Source: Parvularcula sp. LCG005 (GTDB lineage Bacteria; Pseudomonadota; Alphaproteobacteria; Caulobacterales; Parvularculaceae). Taken from it: a stretch of 64,000 nucleotides of DNA. This document shows positions 1 to 7,278 of this stretch, piece by piece. How positions within the stretch are numbered: position 1 is the first letter of the stretch; each line of letters begins with the position of its first letter. The DNA is taken from the NCBI RefSeq assembly GCF_032930845.1, contig NZ_CP136758.1:496001-560000 (forward strand), read 5' to 3'. Both the position numbers and the translations under genes were made by a program. The notes beneath the pieces are model-generated. The model ran no database searches. It was not told the DNA's origin and saw only the letters and a program-made list of their open reading frames with translations.

Positions 1-1
1 C

Positions 2-346
2 GACTACGATGTCATCTCCGCCCATATCGGCGATGTCGCGCGGGAAGGTTTCCCTGAAATCATCACTGACGAAATTGCGCGTGATGCAGCCCCCGATGTC
101 CTGATCGCGCCGACCTGGCGCCGCCGCGAGACGTTGGAAAGCTGGCAGGAAGCCGTCATGGATGGCACACGGATCGTGTTCGTGGAGCCTGAACTCTTGG
201 TCGTGGACGCCTCCAACTATGCCATGGAACTGGGACGCGCGCTCGCGGTCACCGACGGACCGGGCAGCGTTGAAACGCTGCGGGCGGCTCTGTCTGCGAT
301 GCGCGGTCCGAAGCTGAAAGTCGTCACTCCCCTCGTGGCGGTCTGA
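2..346 (+). CDS. C-terminal 114 residues of an unrecognised protein (5' end outside window)
   Basis: An open frame enters from the left edge and ends at TGA 344-346. The visible part is hydrophilic with alternating beta/alpha character (VLIAPTW, TRIVFVEPELLVVD) and no membrane segment. It lies 81 bp upstream of the metallophosphoesterase gene on the same strand. In many alphaproteobacteria that position is held by 5-formyltetrahydrofolate cyclo-ligase, but the glycine-rich GYYDR-type motif of that family is absent, so I do not assign it. Function unknown. Confidence 0.6.
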   Translation, partial: DYDVISAHIGDVAREGFPEIITDEIARDAAPDVLIAPTWRRRETLESWQEAVMDGTRIVFVEPELLVVDASNYAMELGRALAVTDGPGSVETLRAALSAMRGPKLKVVTPLVAV

Positions 347-427
347 CGCAAGGCGCCAGTACCCGCGCCCCCGTGACGGGACGGCGGGAAGCTGGTACCC
401 AGCCTTTTCGATTGTGAAAGGGTGCCG

Positions 428-1249
428 ATGAGGCTGTTGTTCCTCGGGGATATTATGGGCCGGACCGGCCGCACGGCGGTCGCCGAGCAATTGCCCGGCC
501 TGCGCAAAGCCTGGCAGGTGGATTTTGTCATCGCCAATGCTGAAAACGCGGCGGGGGGCTTCGGTGTCACGGGGGCCATCGCGCACTCACTGTTCGAAGC
601 GGGCGTCGACTGCATCACGACCGGCAACCACGCCTTCGACCAGAAAGACGACATCTCCTTTTTTGATGACGAGCCGCGCATGTTGCGGCCGGCCAATTTC
701 CCGCGGTCCAATCCCGGACGCGGGGCAGGGCTATATTTTACCAAAGACGATCGCCGGGTGCTGGTCATCCAGCTGCATGGCCAGCGGTTCATGAACCCGA
801 TGGATGACATGATCCCGGCGCTTGAGCGCGAGATGAGCGGCATGAGCCTCGGGCATGAGGCCGATGCGATCGTCGTCGATGTCCATGCCGAGGCGACGAG
901 TGAGAAATACGTCATCGGCCATTATATGGATGGGCGCGTGAGCCTCGTCTGCGGCAGTCACACCCATGTGCCCACAGCAGATGTACAGGTCCTGCCCGGC
1001 GGAACGGCGTTTCAGGCCGACGCTGGCATGTGCGGCGACTATGACAGTGTCATCGGAATGGAGAAGCACGCACCCATCGAGAACATGGTCAGCAAGATCA
1101 AATCCGGCCGCATGGTTCCAGCGTCTGGTGAGGCGACGATCTGCGGCATTGTGGTGGATACGGATGACCGGACGGGTCTGTCCACTGGCGCCTGGGCCGT
1201 CAGGGTCGGTGGACGCCTGGCCGCCGCGGCGCCGCCAGCGAAAGGCTAG
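428..1249 (+). CDS. TIGR00282/YmdB-family metallophosphoesterase
   Basis: A 273-residue cytosolic enzyme, the usual length for the YmdB family of metal-dependent phosphodiesterases (the Bacillus member hydrolyses 2',3'-cyclic AMP). Metal-binding motifs appear in the expected order: GDIMGRTGR at the N-terminus, NAENAAGGFG, TTGNHAFD, GSHTHVPTAD, and the C-terminal FQADAGMCGDYDSVIGM block. ATG 428 is preferred over GTG 422 because it has an AAAGGG ribosome-binding site and matches the family start MRLLFLGD. A LysR gene follows 5 bp downstream. The family is clear; the in vivo substrate is not. Confidence 0.93.
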   Translation: MRLLFLGDIMGRTGRTAVAEQLPGLRKAWQVDFVIANAENAAGGFGVTGAIAHSLFEAGVDCITTGNHAFDQKDDISFFDDEPRMLRPANFPRSNPGRGAGLYFTKDDRRVLVIQLHGQRFMNPMDDMIPALEREMSGMSLGHEADAIVVDVHAEATSEKYVIGHYMDGRVSLVCGSHTHVPTADVQVLPGGTAFQADAGMCGDYDSVIGMEKHAPIENMVSKIKSGRMVPASGEATICGIVVDTDDRTGLSTGAWAVRVGGRLAAAAPPAKG

Positions 1250-1254
1250 CCGCG

Positions 1255-2154
1255 ATGGATCGCTATGATGACATGGTGGTGTTTCAGCTGCTGGCGCGCA
1301 CGGGCACCATTTCTGCCGCCGCTGCGGAGCTGAACGTGGCACCTTCTGCTGTCAGTCGCCGACTGAAGGCGCTGGAGGATCGTCTCGGGGTCCAGCTGGT
1401 CCAGCGGACGACGCGGAAGATGACCCTGACGCCATCGGGTGAAGCCTATCTCGCCGGGGCGAACAGTATCGTCGGACAGCTTGATGAGCTGGAAGGCAAT
1501 CTGCAGGCCGGCGCGGGCACGCTGACCGGCACCATCCGCATGACCGCGCCATTGTCTTTTGCGCTCATGGCCCTGCCTGCCGTGCTTGACAGCTTCATGC
1601 GTCAGCACCCGGGCGTTGTCATCGACCTGCATCTGTCCGACAGCCGCGTTGATCTTGTTGCTGAGGGGTTTGATCTTGCTCTGCGCATTGGAGAGCTTGG
1701 CAACTCGACGCTGAAGGCGCGGCGCCTTTGCGGGATCGAATTCGCGCTCTGCGCCTCACCCAAATTTCTCGAGCAGCATGGCGATATTCAGACGCCGGAT
1801 GATCTTCAGGGGCTGCCCGCCTGTATCTATACGGGGGAAGTCCAGGGGACCATCTGGCGCTGGCGCTCGCCCGAGGGGGGCGAAGGGCAGGTGCAGGTCC
1901 AGACCATCGTCAAGGCCAATAATGGCGACATCCTGCGTGAGCTCGCGATCCATCATCACGGTCTCGTTTGCTCGCCGCGGTTCATCCTGCGGCCGGGACT
2001 GGAAGCGGGCACGCTTATCGAGCCGTTTGCCCAGTACAGCTGGGGCGACACCAGTCTGCATGCTGTCTATCCGCCCAATGATTACATGCCAGCGCGGCTG
2101 CGGGCACTTCTCGACCATCTGGCCGATGCGCTGAAAGGCGGCTGTAGCCGTTAA
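1255..2154 (+). CDS. LysR-family transcriptional regulator
   Basis: The 299-residue protein has the classic LysR layout: a winged helix-turn-helix in residues 1-65 (FQLLARTGTISAAAAELNV, then AVSRRLKALEDRLGVQL) and an effector-binding domain from about residue 90 to the end. It begins 5 bp after the metallophosphoesterase gene and is probably co-transcribed with it, which is unusual because LysR genes more often sit divergent to their targets. Its TAA overlaps the TAA of the convergent sialidase-like gene within TTAA 2151-2154. Effector and targets are unknown. Confidence 0.93.
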   Translation: MDRYDDMVVFQLLARTGTISAAAAELNVAPSAVSRRLKALEDRLGVQLVQRTTRKMTLTPSGEAYLAGANSIVGQLDELEGNLQAGAGTLTGTIRMTAPLSFALMALPAVLDSFMRQHPGVVIDLHLSDSRVDLVAEGFDLALRIGELGNSTLKARRLCGIEFALCASPKFLEQHGDIQTPDDLQGLPACIYTGEVQGTIWRWRSPEGGEGQVQVQTIVKANNGDILRELAIHHHGLVCSPRFILRPGLEAGTLIEPFAQYSWGDTSLHAVYPPNDYMPARLRALLDHLADALKGGCSR

Positions 2155-3302
2155 GGTAGGGTCAGCGCCGTCAGGGGCAGGCGTGTCACCTCGATATCTT
2201 CCTTGTTGGTGCCGTAGGCGATGTAGAGGTGATCGTTCCAGATCACCGATTTGGGATAGCTGTAGCCCTGGCGCTTGTACTTCCCTTCATGGCGAAGTGG
2301 CGGCATGTCGTCCCCGCCGCGTACCAGAAAGGCGCGATCGAACCAGAAGCCGTCATCACTCAGCGTAATGACAAGGGGCCAGCGTTTCTTGCTGCCAGTC
2401 GGGTTGCTGACCTGGAAGGCTGTTCCGTCGGGCAGGTTGCCCGTACTCTGCTTGGAGCGGGAATCGAGCATGTTGGTCAGTTCCGGCGTGGTCCAGTGCG
2501 CACCATCATCATGGCTGACCGCCGCCAGTTTCTGAAAGCTGCTGTCCTGATCGCGAAAAACCATGACGATGCTGCCATCGGCGCGCAAAAACCAACTTGG
2601 TTCAATCTCCCGGGTCATGTCTTCCTTGTGAGGAAGGTTTTCCATCTCGCCCCGGGTCCAGCCACCAAGGCCCGTCGGGTCGTCGGTGTAGTATGGAGAG
2701 AGCAGGAGCCCCGGCTGCTCATGAACGGCAGTCAGCAGACGGCCAGAGGGCAGGGCGCGCAGATCCTGCTCAATAATACCGTTGAGCGGTTCGCCACCTG
2801 CTGTCAGGACGGGGGCCGGGTCGGACCATGCCTCACCGTCAACAGAAGTGCGGTACACGGTGTAGCCGCCGCGCGGTGTGGAGGGATCGTCCGGCCAGAC
2901 AAGAAGATAGGCGACGAGCTCATCACCTGCCTGCCACCAACCGCCGCTGGTCATGATGCCCCGTTCCTGTGGGACGCTGAGGACCAGTGGTGCAGACCAT
3001 TCGAGCCTATCGGCGCTTGAGGCATAAAGCACGCGGGTATCTTCCGCGTCCTCATCCTGCGTCGAGCTCTGCCACATGGCATATAGCTTTCCCTTGAAGG
3101 GGAAAAGAACGGCGGCGTGGTTGTAGCCTGCCTCTGGCGTCGCCCTGAAGATTGTCGCGGTTTCGGCGCCGGGGACGGTTCCCAGCCCGAGGGTCTCCGC
3201 CTGCTTCTGGTCATAAAGATCATCGGCGACGGTGAAGGGCGGCGTCTCTTTCGCGGGCGGGGTGATTGTCAGGGCAAGAAGAGCGGCTGCGATTATGAAC
3301 AT
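2151..3302 (-). CDS. Exported BNR-repeat/sialidase-like protein
   Basis: A 383-residue protein with an N-terminal signal sequence (MFIIAAALLALTIT) and a body resembling the six-bladed propeller of the exo-alpha-sialidase/BNR superfamily: repeated strands such as YNHAAVLFPFKGKLYAMWQ, RVLYASSADRLEWSAPLVL and SHDDGAHWTTPEL, the last close to an Asp box (SxDxGxTW). The catalytic residues of true sialidases cannot be confirmed by eye, so substrate is open; periplasmic or secreted glycan processing is plausible. Its start overlaps the end of the upstream GrpB gene by 10 bp, suggesting coupled translation. Confidence 0.75.
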   Translation of the reverse strand: MFIIAAALLALTITPPAKETPPFTVADDLYDQKQAETLGLGTVPGAETATIFRATPEAGYNHAAVLFPFKGKLYAMWQSSTQDEDAEDTRVLYASSADRLEWSAPLVLSVPQERGIMTSGGWWQAGDELVAYLLVWPDDPSTPRGGYTVYRTSVDGEAWSDPAPVLTAGGEPLNGIIEQDLRALPSGRLLTAVHEQPGLLLSPYYTDDPTGLGGWTRGEMENLPHKEDMTREIEPSWFLRADGSIVMVFRDQDSSFQKLAAVSHDDGAHWTTPELTNMLDSRSKQSTGNLPDGTAFQVSNPTGSKKRWPLVITLSDDGFWFDRAFLVRGGDDMPPLRHEGKYKRQGYSYPKSVIWNDHLYIAYGTNKEDIEVTRLPLTALTLP

Positions 3303-3832
3303 GGGGTCTTCTCACCAATCTCTTGGGTGAGGAAGCGCAGAGCCTTCTGCGCCATTTCATCGACCCAAGGTTTTTTCTCGTCCTGAAAATTGGCGAAAAG
3401 AACGCCGTCAGCGTCGCAAAGCGTACTTTTCAGCTCGGCATATTCGGCCGCAATTTCCGGCTTCATCTGCAGGTATCGGCAAAACGCGACATGGCGCAGG
3501 ATCTCGGGGTCGCCGACTTGATAGGCGTGCACATGAAAGCCGGGGTAATTGGCCCCTGCGCGTTTGCTGAAATATCTGCGACGCCTGATGCCGTATTCTC
3601 CGCGCACTTCATAACCCATTGCGGTGAAGTCGCGCGCATGCCTGTCCACGGCCATGACCGATGTCACTTCGAGGAGAATGTCGATGACCGGCTTTGCCGG
3701 TATGAGCGGAATGGCTGTGCTGCCGATGTGGTGCGCCTGAACCAGCGTTGGGCCAAGCCGACCAGATAGCGTCTCGGCTTCACCCTCAAAAAGGGCGGCC
3801 CAGTGGGGGTCGTGGGGAACAAGGCGTTTCAT
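3293..3832 (-). CDS. GrpB/UPF0157 family protein
   Basis: A 179-residue protein of the GrpB (UPF0157) family, a nucleotidyltransferase-fold group of unclear activity. Diagnostic blocks are the N-terminal VPHDPHWAALFEGE, the HHIGSTAIPLIPAKPVIDILLEV region, and YPGFHVHAYQVG. ATG start at 3832. It is the first gene of a two-gene minus-strand unit with the sialidase-like gene, overlapping it by 10 bp. Related domains occur fused to CoaE-type kinases in other bacteria; here the domain stands alone. Confidence 0.9.
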   Translation of the reverse strand: MKRLVPHDPHWAALFEGEAETLSGRLGPTLVQAHHIGSTAIPLIPAKPVIDILLEVTSVMAVDRHARDFTAMGYEVRGEYGIRRRRYFSKRAGANYPGFHVHAYQVGDPEILRHVAFCRYLQMKPEIAAEYAELKSTLCDADGVLFANFQDEKKPWVDEMAQKALRFLTQEIGEKTPCS

Positions 3833-3977
3833 CGCCCTACGCTATCACTATCCCTGCGGCGACGACACTACGGGGCGCCTGTGCCTGCCTGTCGGCAAGT
3901 CCCCGTGCTTGCCACAGTAGCGCCGCGGCGCTAGACGCCTCGCCTCAATCCAGAATCTGTAACTGCCGGAGGCTTCC

Positions 3978-4724
3978 GTGGCTGGCCACTCGAAATGGGC
4001 GAATATTCAACACCGTAAGGGGCGTCAGGACGCCAAGCGGTCCAAGATGTTCTCCAAACTCTCCAAGGAGATCACGGTCGCTGCCAAAATGGGCGCGCCT
4101 GACCCCGATATGAACCCGCGCCTGCGTCTGGCGATCCAGAACGCCAAGGGCCAGTCCATGCCCAAGGATAATATCGACCGCGCGATCAAAAAAGCGTCGG
4201 CTGGCGAGGGCGATGATTATGCGGAAATCCGTTATGAGGGTCGTGGGCCTGATGGCGTTGGCATCATTGTCGAGGCGCTGACCGATAACCGCAACCGTAC
4301 CGCCTCCGATGTGCGGTCGACATTCTCGAAAAATGGCGGCCAGCTTGGCGAGACTGGCTCTGTCTCCTTCGGCTTTGACCGCATGGGCATGATCGAATAC
4401 CCGGCCGAGATTGGCTCTGAGGATGACGTCATGGAAGCGGCCATTGAGGTCGGCGCCGATGACGTTGAATCCGGTGAGGAAGGTCACACCATCTATTGCG
4501 CCTTTGAAGATCTCGCCGAAGTCTCAACCGCCCTCGAAGAACGGTTCGGTGAGGCGACATCCCAAGGCCCGACCTGGCGCCCTCAGACCAATATCGAGCT
4601 CGACGTCGAGAAGGCCGAGACGATGATGCGCCTTTACGATGCGCTGGACGATCTGGATGATGTGCAGAAGGTCTATGCCAATTTCGAGCTGAGCGACGAG
4701 GCGGCCGAGAAGCTCGGCGGCTGA
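3978..4724 (+). CDS. yebC: YebC/PmpR (TACO1) family protein
   Basis: A 248-residue cytosolic protein with the conserved N-terminus [20 protein letters not shown], then [30 protein letters not shown] and [23 protein letters not shown]. The family was long listed as a transcription factor but is now tied to ribosome function and relief of stalling at proline-rich stretches (TACO1 homologues). The start is GTG 3978, fixed by the conserved first residues; GGAGGC lies just upstream. In many proteobacteria yebC precedes ruvC; here a methionine-cycle operon follows. Confidence 0.96.
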   Translation: MAGHSKWANIQHRKGRQDAKRSKMFSKLSKEITVAAKMGAPDPDMNPRLRLAIQNAKGQSMPKDNIDRAIKKASAGEGDDYAEIRYEGRGPDGVGIIVEALTDNRNRTASDVRSTFSKNGGQLGETGSVSFGFDRMGMIEYPAEIGSEDDVMEAAIEVGADDVESGEEGHTIYCAFEDLAEVSTALEERFGEATSQGPTWRPQTNIELDVEKAETMMRLYDALDDLDDVQKVYANFELSDEAAEKLGG

Positions 4725-4757
4725 TTTGTCACCGCTGACCGGTTTCGCTTGACCATC

Positions 4758-4777
4758 ATATAAAGATTTCTTTATAT
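4758..4777. promoter_or_regulatory. Putative SahR operator (20-bp palindrome)
   Basis: ATATAAAGATTTCTTTATAT has perfect 9-bp arms around a TT centre and lies 24 bp before the ArsR-methyltransferase gene. From memory it resembles the AT-rich inverted repeats described for SahR, the SAH-responsive regulator of methionine-cycle genes in Proteobacteria. Its placement suggests autoregulation of the whole metF-metH operon. The palindrome is seen directly; the bound factor is inferred. Confidence 0.75.
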
Positions 4778-4801
4778 CCCTCGGACTAAACCTGCGGGGA
4801 T

Positions 4802-5773
4802 ATGGTGGCCGGATTCGATCAACTCCTAGAGCAATTGCGCGCGGCGGGCGAAGCCACCCGGCTGCGCACGCTGATGCTTCTTGCCCGGGGTGAGCTTTCG
4901 GTGACCGAGCTGACCCAGATCCTCGATCAGAGCCAGCCTCGTGTCAGCCGCCATCTTAAGGTGCTGACGGAGGCGGGCCTCGTAGAGCGGCATCAGGAGG
5001 GGGCGTGGGTATTCTATCGCCTTGCACCTTCCGCCGCGCTGGATCTCGACGGGATCAAGGCCGTTGACCTGCCCCAGGCCGATGCCGCCGCACTCGCCAC
5101 GGTGCGCCAGGTGCAGGCTGAGGACGCCGCCCGCTACTTTGCTGAGCACGCCACGGAGTGGGAGGCGCTCCGCACCCGTCACATTGCCGAAGAAGAGATT
5201 GAAGCGGCACTGCTCCGACTGGCGGGGGATGGCGGAGACCGATTTGTCGATCTTGGCACGGGAACGGGCCGCATGCTGGTCCTGTTCAAATCGCTTTACA
5301 GCCACGGCATCGGCTATGATCTGTCGGCGGAGATGCTGTCCATTGCGCGGGCACAGTTGGCCGATGCCGGCATCACCCACGCCCAAGTCCGCCGCGGCGA
5401 TTTTCTGGAAGACCCGCTGCCCGAAGATGCGGACCTTGTCTGCCTGCACCATGTCCTCCATTTCCTTGCCGAGCCTGAGCGATTGATCGGCCTGGTGGCC
5501 GATGCGCTGTCCCTTGACGGGCAAATTCTGATCGCTGATTTTGCACCGCATACCCATGAAGATCTGCGCGAAGACCATGCGCACCGGCGCCTCGGCTTCC
5601 GCGATGAAGAAATTGAAGGCTGGGCGAGGCGCGCCGGCCTGATGATCACGGCCAATGAACGGTTCGACCCGCCCATGGCCGATGGTCTCGTCACCTGCAT
5701 CTGGCGTCTCGAACGCCAGTCCCGCATTCGCCCATCGGCCAAAAAACTCCAGGAAAATCATGTCCCCGCTTAA
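4802..5773 (+). CDS. sahR: ArsR-family regulator fused to SAM methyltransferase domain, SahR-like
   Basis: A 323-residue fusion. Residues about 10-80 form an ArsR winged helix (RLRTLMLLARGELSVTELTQIL, QPRVSRHLKVLTEAGLVERHQEG). Residues about 120-310 form a class I methyltransferase-like domain with a FVDLGTGTGRML glycine loop near residue 150. No metal-binding cysteine pair is seen in the HTH, so metal sensing is unlikely. The architecture and the operon with metF and metH match SahR, whose C-terminal domain is thought to bind S-adenosylhomocysteine as effector. GTG 4805 is an alternative start, as the GGGGA ribosome-binding site is close. Overlaps metF by 14 bp. Confidence 0.82.
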   Translation: MVAGFDQLLEQLRAAGEATRLRTLMLLARGELSVTELTQILDQSQPRVSRHLKVLTEAGLVERHQEGAWVFYRLAPSAALDLDGIKAVDLPQADAAALATVRQVQAEDAARYFAEHATEWEALRTRHIAEEEIEAALLRLAGDGGDRFVDLGTGTGRMLVLFKSLYSHGIGYDLSAEMLSIARAQLADAGITHAQVRRGDFLEDPLPEDADLVCLHHVLHFLAEPERLIGLVADALSLDGQILIADFAPHTHEDLREDHAHRRLGFRDEEIEGWARRAGLMITANERFDPPMADGLVTCIWRLERQSRIRPSAKKLQENHVPA

Positions 5774-6623
5774 GGTCAGCTTCGAATTCTTCCCGCCCAA
5801 GACCGAGACGATGGCGGAAACGCTGTGGCAGTCGGTGGAAAAGCTCGCGCCGCTCCAGCCGGACTTTGTGTCCGTCACCTATGGCGCAGGCGGATCAACC
5901 CGCGACCGGACGCACAAGACCGTGGCGCGCATTGTTGACAACACCGATCTCGCGGTGGCGGCTCACCTCACCACGGTGGACGCGACGCGAGAGGAGGTCG
6001 ACGAGGTCTTGCGTGACTACTGGAACGTTGGTGTGCGTCATATCGTGGCTCTGCGCGGGGACCCCAGCGCCGGTGTTGGCGAAAAATATGTACCCACCCC
6101 CGGTGGTTATGCCAATGCGGCGGACCTTGCCGCGGGCGCCAAGGCCATTGGCGATTTTGAAATCTCCGTGGGCTGCTATCCTGAGAAACATCCCGAAAGT
6201 GCCGACTTTCAGGTGGATATCGATCTGTTGAAGGCCAAGGTGGATGCGGGCGCGACCCGGGCCATCACCCAGTTCTTTTACGACAACGACAAGTTCGAGG
6301 ACTATCTTGAGAAAGTGCGCGCGGCGGGTATCGATATTCCGATCGTGCCGGGCATCATGCCGGTCAGCAGTTTCAAGGCCCTCGATCGCATGTCCGGCCT
6401 CTGCGGCACCAGCATCCCGGCCCAGATGCGCCGCATCTTCGAGAACCTCGACGACGACCCGGACACACGGCGTCTGGTGGCCGCCACGGTGGCCGCCCAG
6501 CAATGCTATGACCTCGTTGACCGGGGTGTGACGGACTTTCACTTCTACACCCTGAACAGGGCGGATCTGAGTTTTGCAGTCTGCCACATGCTGGGCCTGC
6601 GCCCCAACACAGCCGCAGCATGA
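5760..6623 (+). CDS. metF: 5,10-methylenetetrahydrofolate reductase
   Basis: A 287-residue flavoprotein that reduces 5,10-methylene-THF to 5-methyl-THF, the methyl donor for the methionine synthase encoded two genes downstream. Family motifs: SFEFFPPKTETM at the start, SVTYGAGGSTRDRT, HIVALRGDP, SVGCYPEKHPES, and AITQFFYDNDKFEDYL. ATG 5760 is chosen because it gives the conserved MSPLKVSFEFFPPK start and has AGGAA 6 bp upstream; in-frame codons further upstream lie inside the regulator gene. Its TGA overlaps the next ATG as ATGA. Confidence 0.97.
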   Translation: MSPLKVSFEFFPPKTETMAETLWQSVEKLAPLQPDFVSVTYGAGGSTRDRTHKTVARIVDNTDLAVAAHLTTVDATREEVDEVLRDYWNVGVRHIVALRGDPSAGVGEKYVPTPGGYANAADLAAGAKAIGDFEISVGCYPEKHPESADFQVDIDLLKAKVDAGATRAITQFFYDNDKFEDYLEKVRAAGIDIPIVPGIMPVSSFKALDRMSGLCGTSIPAQMRRIFENLDDDPDTRRLVAATVAAQQCYDLVDRGVTDFHFYTLNRADLSFAVCHMLGLRPNTAAA

Positions 6624-7276
6624 TCAGGCCACGGATCAGCGTGGTGGGGGTACCCAAAGGACTTCGGTATTTCGTGACCGAAAGCCTTCTCATCGTATTG
6701 TCCATTCTCTTGGCTCTCGCGGCCAATGGCTGGCGAGTGAATGTGCAGGAGCAGCGCGCGGTCGAAGCCTCTGCACAGGCCCTGCACAGTGAAATCATGG
6801 CGAGCCTTTCAGCGCTGGAGGAGGTCGACGGCTATTACCGCGCTGTGGCCGACGCAGTGGGGGGCGTCATCGGTGCAGGGGAATTTGCCGAGGATGATGA
6901 GGCCCAGCAGGTCTTCTCTCGCATCGAGGTCCTGCGACCCACGCTTCTGGGGCTAACGGCGCCCATCAATCATGCGGCTTGGGACATCGCCAAGGACAGG
7001 GGAGACGTCTCCCGAATGCCCGTTGAGGTGGCCAAGCCGCTCGTGGCCCTCTACGACGGTCAGATGCCGATCTTCAAAAGCTCGGCGCAGTCTGCGCTTG
7101 ACGTGTTGATGTCGTCTGACATGTATCGCCCTGCGGAAACCGCCGTCATGCTGCGAACGTTGCAGGCCCATTTCTATGAACTGTCTGCCCAGCGCGGGGC
7201 GATCGTCTGGCGTCTTCAAGCCGCGCAAGAAGCGTTAAACGCTGAATATCCAAACCTGACCGAAGAGAACCGTTAG
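6620..7276 (+). CDS. Unknown single-pass membrane protein in the methionine operon
   Basis: A 218-residue protein that I cannot assign to a characterised family. One clear transmembrane helix near the N-terminus ([18 protein letters not shown], residues about 21-38) is followed by a mostly helical soluble domain of about 175 residues, probably periplasmic. The ATG overlaps the metF stop in ATGA, and metH begins 2 bp after its stop, so it looks fully integrated in the operon. A homocysteine-methyltransferase gene often sits here when metH is split, but this protein has no barrel-like length or zinc-site cysteines. Confidence 0.8.
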   Translation: MIRPRISVVGVPKGLRYFVTESLLIVLSILLALAANGWRVNVQEQRAVEASAQALHSEIMASLSALEEVDGYYRAVADAVGGVIGAGEFAEDDEAQQVFSRIEVLRPTLLGLTAPINHAAWDIAKDRGDVSRMPVEVAKPLVALYDGQMPIFKSSAQSALDVLMSSDMYRPAETAVMLRTLQAHFYELSAQRGAIVWRLQAAQEALNAEYPNLTEENR

Positions 7277-7278
7277 AC

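Noticed and set aside
2-346. 5-formyltetrahydrofolate cyclo-ligase upstream of the metallophosphoesterase
   Set aside because: Expected from context, but the C-terminal motifs of that family are not in the visible 114 residues.
347-427. 6S RNA or other small RNA before the metallophosphoesterase gene
   Set aside because: The gap is only 81 bp and shows just a weak imperfect GGTACC-containing stem; too short for 6S RNA.
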